Below, in pieces: positions 58,213 through 64,000 of a stretch of DNA of 64,000 nt. Each line of letters opens with the position of its first letter. Position 1 is the stretch's first letter. Below the pieces are notes generated by a model. That model had not been told where the DNA came from. It did not search any database and saw nothing but the letters and a program-made list of their open reading frames with translations. Source of the DNA: Nilaparvata lugens (taxonomy: Eukaryota > Arthropoda > Insecta > Hemiptera > Delphacidae); NCBI RefSeq assembly GCF_014356525.2, contig NC_052510.1, positions 14,060,778-14,124,777 on the forward strand, given 5' to 3'. The translations under genes were made by a program, and so were the position numbers.

Positions 58213-61200
58213 CAATACCGTAAATGGAGACTCTCAATGAAAATCCTATATCTAGTTTGAATTCCTAAAGCATCCGAAATCCTTGAAATTATTTATCCAT
58301 CTTGAAATCAATTGAATGAAAGAATAAATCATTTTGTAGGATTTTCTCTATTCCACTAGAGATAGTGCTAATAATAATAATGCATAGTGAAGATTTCTCA
58401 ATTTTTTCAAAATGTAAAATTTCACATTTGCCTTCAAACCAATTGAATCAACCTACTTATTCTTGAAATTTTTCAAATTTCAGTACACGGATTAAGTAGA
58501 CTTCTCCATTTTTTCCAGGACTTTAATCTGGGAATCTCCAACTCGAAAAACGGATAACATGGAAATCGGAAAATCAGTTTTCCACCGGCAAAACACCATC
58601 AATGTGATCCGTAACAGTAGCCCACGTGTTACAGCTAAGGAGAGACAGCCGCATTTTCGATTTCATATTTTACAACTCAATATTCAAATAGCTGATTTCT
58701 TTTATCATGACTAATACGAGATGAATTTAAATAATATTATCAAACGCTTCACATAGTTGAAGCTACCGTACGTTGGATCAATCACATTTACAAACGATAT
58801 GTGTATTTTTGTAAATTTAATTTTCTAAATTTGAATAATTGAATATATATTTTTTGAAACGGTTTCCCAATAAATATCTTGATGTTTTTTATAATAATAA
58901 GGTGGAACATTATAAATGTGGCTTGATGTGATCAAATTATTAGCTTGAATTGATAATTTGCGAGAATGATTATTGATGTATATCAATTATTGTATTATTG
59001 TTAGTGCTATGAATTTTCAAATACAATTTAAATAGCGCTGAACTGTAACTGATAACTTTATTCGAATTCAATTTATTCCAATTAACACTCTCAATATAAG
59101 CATCAGATAAATACGATAAAAGAGCGAATGGTGCTAAATAGTACTGATTTATTAACTCACTATTTTCCAAAATTGTTTTAATATTTTTGACTCTAGTCAA
59201 TTATAAGATCTTATACCCTTTTTGGGTTTAAAATGTATTGATTCCATGTTTACTACATCAGTCATGAACACAAGCCATATTGATTTGATAATTGTTGGAC
59301 TTCACTTTGGAAGAGTGAAGAGAAAATGTTTAAAAATTTGACCAGCTTGTTTAACACTGACAATATAACTAGCATTTCTTGAATCCTCAGTTCCAACTAG
59401 ATTGAATGGCCTACCCATGATGTTAGTTTAGATAGGTTGAAAATGACTTTTGCAACAAAGTGTAAAGTGTTCCCTGTTAGTCAACAACTATCATTGATTG
59501 TTTTAAATTGGGATTTGATGAAATAGTGACGGTTTTTAGAGAATTTGTGTTAATAAAGAAAGCAGTTATCTCTTGAAGCTAATTCTGCCTTGTAAATAGT
59601 TTCATGAATGCAAGATAAGATTGAGAGAGAATGAATAGGTAAGGAAACGATAAATATGTTGAAAGCACTAGTTTTCCTCTTGAAATAACGTTTAAAAACT
59701 AGTTTTAAATTGAATATTTGGAAAAGAGTCCGCATCAGGGTCGAAATTTAGAGAATTCTATAAGAAGAGTTTCCCCCTATACAAAAAAGTGAAGGATTTT
59801 TCTTAATGAACACTTTTTTGTGGTCAGATTGTCACTGGACGTGAAAGCAGTGAATACACCATTTCTAATGTAATTATAACTACTGATGACCACATTAGTA
59901 TATGTTGAAAAATTAATTGTAACATTTATGTTATTACTGGAATAGATTGTTGATTGTCAAGAATACAGAAGAAAGTTATGTCAAATCATTGAAGATATAT
60001 GGGTGAAACTATATGAATATTCTTATCTCATTTCTTTCGAAGACATTGATATTGACTAGTGATACATCAACTTTGAAATAATTCTTGTGAAAAATTTTCA
60101 AATATCTTGTGCTCTGTTTTCTCAGCGTTTGATAGTGAATGTTCAGTAAATCTTGTGAATAATCTGCTTATAGCTTCTTTAAACACGATTTTTCAGAAAA
60201 TACTAAAATTTGCAGTCAAAGTTTCAGCGATCTCATAAATTAGACTAATATTAGCGTGAATGGGGAGGCGAATGTTGAGCGAATGTAAATGTATTTTGGT
60301 ATAAATTGCCTTTGATTGGTTTAATTGTTGAATAAATATAGTAATATAAAGCGCATTGGAGTGATCCATTAGCTATGGGTTGGTGTAAAAAAGCAACCGA
60401 TGTATATATAGATCAATTGTATGTTTGATTGTATCGAGGGAGTAAACTGATTTGAGGTAATTGAACATTTTAAGAGGGCTTTAGATGATTGATTGGATGT
60501 TTTTCGGAAATAATCTAGATAATTTTTAGTCGCAGAGCATAGTTTTTGGAAGAGAACAATGACTCAAATATCTATGTCTTCCGCTAGTGTTGGTGATTAT
60601 CAATCACCCTCTGGCAACATTATAACAAACTCAGACTCAATCAACTTTGTGTCTAGTAACTAGTTAGCGAGTTAGCGACTAAGTGTCTGTAGTTTGAAAC
60701 AATAATTGAAATTTCAAAAAAAAAATTGATAGCGGCTAAATAATAGATGTTTACCGCAAATTTGTGTTCTTTATACAATAATAAATGAATTATTCGAATT
60801 TATTAAATAAATCAACTTTGAAAAACACTACGACCATGCGTGTTTTCAATCCTGTATTTGTATCATAGTTTCAAAAATTATAAATGTATTTTCGGTTATC
60901 ATCATGATAAATCCAACAATATTTCCCATGAATATATGTATTACTAATCAATCTCTCATTGTATCATCGATCATCAAAGAAAATCATGACCTCATTTACC
61001 ACATCATGTTTGTAATATATTTACAATTTATTGGTAACTTTATAATTCCATTATAATATGGTGGATAACTTTGTTGCTCTCTGTTGTAATATTGTAATAA
61101 TATAATTATGTTATTATATTTTATACAATGTATATTTCCGAGTTTGAGTTTTTCTTACACACCCCATCATCTTTTAAGGTTGTTTCAAAATTGAGGCGAG

Positions 61201-62750
61201 TACAATATTCAAACAGGAGAATTGAAATTATTAAGAAATCTAAAAAATGCAGCAAAGGAAAGTTTCTCGGAAATATCCTGCTTCTCAACATGCCCCACTC
61301 ATTCATCAAGTATGGAAGCATTAAAAATAGGGAATCAAACATAAAATGAAATATGTTTGAAATCTGAATTATTCAAACTTCTTTCTATTATTTTATTGGA
61401 ATTTTCGTGTTTTATTACTATGTACAGAGATTATTTCTTGAATTCCTGATTTCCAAATCAATATTTCAATAGGTGTTGGTAAAACTATTGTTCGTTTGTC
61501 AATATGAAACATATCTACAAAAATCTAATCAAATCACTCTACAATATTTCAATACAAGACTTTACAACACTAGAATACTTTACAATAGACTATCATTATC
61601 TAACATTGAAGCAATTGCAAATCTTACACGGAAATTTAAATAAAAAATCCAAACTCTGAAGTTTATCAATTCATATTTCGGACAATTCTTCTTTCTTCTC
61701 TATTTCGAGGTTTGTAGGTTCTCTATTTTCAAGGGTTGTGTGGCAGAGAGGACCTGGAGTTCTAACTCCGCCCTTAATAAAGGCAATCAATCAAACTAAT
61801 TTATCTCATAGGTATCCTTTTATCATGTTTCTTATTTCAAACGTTTCTCTCCCTTTCTACTCATTGGAATATCTCCATCAAGAAGTAGAAGTAAGCTCAT
61901 TCAGAGTTTTCACACAGAATGATATGCTTCATAGAACTCAAAAACACAGATCAATACGGGAAGTTTGAACTGAGTTCGCAAGTATCAACCAAATGTTATT
62001 GGAGAGTGGAGCAGTAAGCTGAAAAGTGAAGAAACAAGCTCTTGGCTACCTGTTTGGGTGAGCGCCAGTATTTGCTTGTTCATTCCTTCGACACTGTTTC
62101 TCATCTTGTGGATTCCCAGTGAAATCCTTCAGTTGTATTTGAGGTGATAAAATGAGTAGCACTGAAAATCGATTACTTTCCCCAACATATCCACTTCACT
62201 TATTCAGCTGTTATTTGCTTCTTGCTTTTAGTAGTTTTCTTGCAAACAACAACTAATGTCAGCTAATCATTTTAAAAATGTATTAATTAATGAATTAATG
62301 TATTAATTCGAATGTATGAATTCAGGGCTACTTTCTTGTATTTATGAAATAAAATTATTTAGATAGGGGCAGCTGCTAAAATAATCTACTTGAAGAGAAT
62401 ATTTAAAATAACAAAACTATTAGTAAACATTTATTGGAAATTTATTTTCATAACCTGACGATGGTGTGATCATCGAAACTAGTAGTTACGTTACAATTTG
62501 TATTCTTGTTTTTTTATTTTATTAATTTTGAAGGGTAATATAGTTCTATTTTATAAAAAAAACATCAGCTAATCATATCTCAGAAAATGTTGCACTTTCA
62601 ACAACACTGTGTAGAGCATCAAATTAAGGTTTGCTCAACTTTATATCATTTTGAAACTTACGACAAAACTTTAGAGACCTCTTTGAAACTAATTCAGCTT
62701 TATTTTATATACGAGAAATGTTTTCTTTAGAGTCAATTATTCACAGGAAA
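58213..62750. other. 3' flank without supported genes
   Basis: AT-rich sequence. AATAAA motifs occur near 58323 and 58869 and one could end the beat transcript. No ORF here has recognisable domains; 61121-61349 is open on both strands only because of base composition. A repeat fragment with CCTGACGATGGTGTGATCAT lies at 62440-62560, related to 18140-18225. Confidence 0.5.
62440..62560 (+). repeat. dispersed repeat with CTGACGA...CGAAAC motif
   Basis: GGAAATTTATTTTCATAACC, TGACGATGGTGTGATCATCG, AAACTAGTAG and AAGGGTAATATAGTTCTATT parallel 18140-18225 (GAAATTTATTCTTATAACCT, GACGATTGTA, AAGGGTACTACAATTCTATT). The motif is also recognisable at 37575 and, inverted, at about 52255. Confidence 0.55.
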
Positions 62751-62756
62751 TGAGAC

Positions 62757-62833
62757 ACACACACACACCACACACACACACACACACAACACACACACAC
62801 ACAACACACACACACACACAAACTAACACACAC
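62757..62833. repeat. (CA)n microsatellite forming the LINE 3' tail
   Basis: Interrupted CA repeat of about 75 bp, with ACACCAC and CAACAC interruptions. It starts within 10 bp of the LINE stop codon and sits where the element's 3' tail should be, as TG repeats on the LINE sense strand. Confidence 0.9.
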
Positions 62834-62841
62834 GTTAAGAT

Positions 62842-64000
62842 TTAGTGAACATTCCAGCCGAGTCCACCACCTCTGATCCACCGCAAGACAGCCGCACCGA
62901 ACCGACGATGTCCCTCAACAAGCCTTAGCTCAGCAGGCAGAGAATTCCACAAACTACAGGCTGTCACAAGGAACGACTTGTTGTACATAACAGTCCTATG
63001 TGTTGGGACAGCCAGCAGATGGGATCCATGCCGCGTTCCTCCACGACCAAAGCCACCCAAGTAACGGTACTCTACTGCCAGATACTTAGGGGTTTTAGTT
63101 TTCAATATCTTATAGAGGAAGCACAAAGCATGATGTGATCTACTCTCACGCAGCTTCATAAGTTCAAGTCTGTTAAAGTATTCAGTTACATGGTCGTCAC
63201 GTCTCAGGTTAAAGATAAAGCGAACACAGTAATTATGTGCACGCTGCATCCTCTGCAGAAGTTGAACTGTCATGTCAAGAGTCACAATGTCACAGTAGTT
63301 GAAGATCGGGAAGATCAGAGTCTTGACCAACATAACCTTCGTTGAAAAGGGAATGAAGTCAGAGATCCTCTTCAATGTCATAATCCCCCCAATGACCCTG
63401 TTACAAGTCTGAGTCACGTGGCTGGTCCAGTCAAGAGTCCTTGTCATTGTAAGTCCTAGATTTTTCACGTCAGAACTGTATTGCAATTGTATGTTATTCA
63501 ATTTTATAAATGATCCGTTAGTTATGTCAAGTGTGTTTAAAAGTCTTGAATAACCTATGACTATTGATTTTGATTTAGTTTCGTTAATTTTCAGTCCATT
63601 ATTCTCAGTCCATCGTACCAAACGAGTCAAGTCAGCATTGACTTCATCAACTGTGACGTCGAAGTCATTTTTCTTGCAGTGCCGGTATACTTGCAAGTCG
63701 TCGGCATACAGGTGATGTCTGGTCGTGAGTAGAGTGCTTGTCACGTCATTTATGTAGATGCTGAACAGCAGAGGACCCAATACCGAACCCTGAGGAACTC
63801 CTCTGTTCACTTCACGCCACCGTGAAGAGGCATCCCCGACTCTCACACACTGACACCGACCCTGAAGATAGGACCTCACCCATGCCACAGTGGAGTTGGA
63901 AAAACCTAAGTTTCTGAGTTTATAGAGTAAAGTGGGATGGAAAATGCTATCGAATGCCTTACTAAAATCTATTAGGACTAGAACTGTTAGCTCTCTACCA
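62842..64000 (-). CDS. LINE (non-LTR) reverse transcriptase, partial, runs off the window
   Basis: The minus-strand frame is open from the window edge to a TAA at 62842, with no start inside. Visible in order: VLIDFSKAFD (RT palm motif A, beginning about 63985), GVPQGSVLGPLLFSIYINDV (motif B), YADD (catalytic motif C), LKINETKSKS and LGLTMTRTLDWTSHV, then a C-terminal region with NYCDIVTLDMTVQLLQRMQR and SFLVTACSLWNSLPAELR. No stop or frameshift was seen, so the copy may be young. It is a different family from the 10019 element. The clade (CR1/Jockey-like) is only a guess. Confidence 0.9.
   Translation of the reverse strand, partial: GRELTVLVLIDFSKAFDSIFHPTLLYKLRNLGFSNSTVAWVRSYLQGRCQCVRVGDASSRWREVNRGVPQGSVLGPLLFSIYINDVTSTLLTTRHHLYADDLQVYRHCKKNDFDVTVDEVNADLTRLVRWTENNGLKINETKSKSIVIGYSRLLNTLDITNGSFIKLNNIQLQYSSDVKNLGLTMTRTLDWTSHVTQTCNRVIGGIMTLKRISDFIPFSTKVMLVKTLIFPIFNYCDIVTLDMTVQLLQRMQRAHNYCVRFIFNLRRDDHVTEYFNRLELMKLRESRSHHALCFLYKILKTKTPKYLAVEYRYLGGFGRGGTRHGSHLLAVPTHRTVMYNKSFLVTACSLWNSLPAELRLVEGHRRFGAAVLRWIRGGGLGWNVH

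Noticed and set aside
1..64000. CRISPR arrays, phage, bacterial operons or viral insertions
   Set aside because: No regularly spaced repeats, dense coding or viral protein motifs were seen. All RT-like sequences are LINE type.

Overview
The window looks like AT-rich nuclear DNA of a hemimetabolous insect. A hemipteran of the planthopper type is my guess, from the style of the repeats; the sequence does not prove it. No rRNA gene, intact tRNA gene, bacterial operon, CRISPR array or viral gene was seen.

One host gene dominates. Six + strand exons join in frame into a complete 279-codon reading frame for a beaten-path (Beat) family immunoglobulin-superfamily protein: 3608-3647, 17034-17236, 32978-33113, 44239-44372, 55671-55860 and 57026-57162. 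The protein has a short signal peptide, two Ig domains (Cys38/Cys105 and Cys152/Cys208) and a hydrophobic C-terminal tail like a GPI signal. All five introns are GT-AG. Four are 11-16 kb long, so 840 coding bases are spread over 53.6 kb. The gene would act at the surface of neurons or muscles in axon guidance and synaptic targeting, by analogy with fly Beat proteins and their Side-family partners.

The rest is intron and flank filled with mobile elements and local duplications. Retroelements: LINE reverse-transcriptase remnants at 10019-11270 (+), about 17500-18110 (-), about 19620-20218 (+) and 62842-64000 (-, runs off the window), plus four copies of one tRNA-derived SINE family. DNA transposons: a TTAA-flanked piggyBac-like MITE (3865-4690), a hAT element with an exact 8-bp target duplication just 3' of the gene (57348-58204), and about ten further inverted-repeat elements. 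Local duplications: at least eleven, from 76 bp to 1.64 kb.

The most unusual local structure is the 1.64-kb tandem duplication at 48657-51939. Its proximal 1 kb has diverged by a few percent with indels, while its distal 0.65 kb, which holds a GC-rich block with forkhead-like motifs, differs at one visible base. A second point of interest is a possible minus-strand exon at 20952-21181 with good splice signals but no recognised family.
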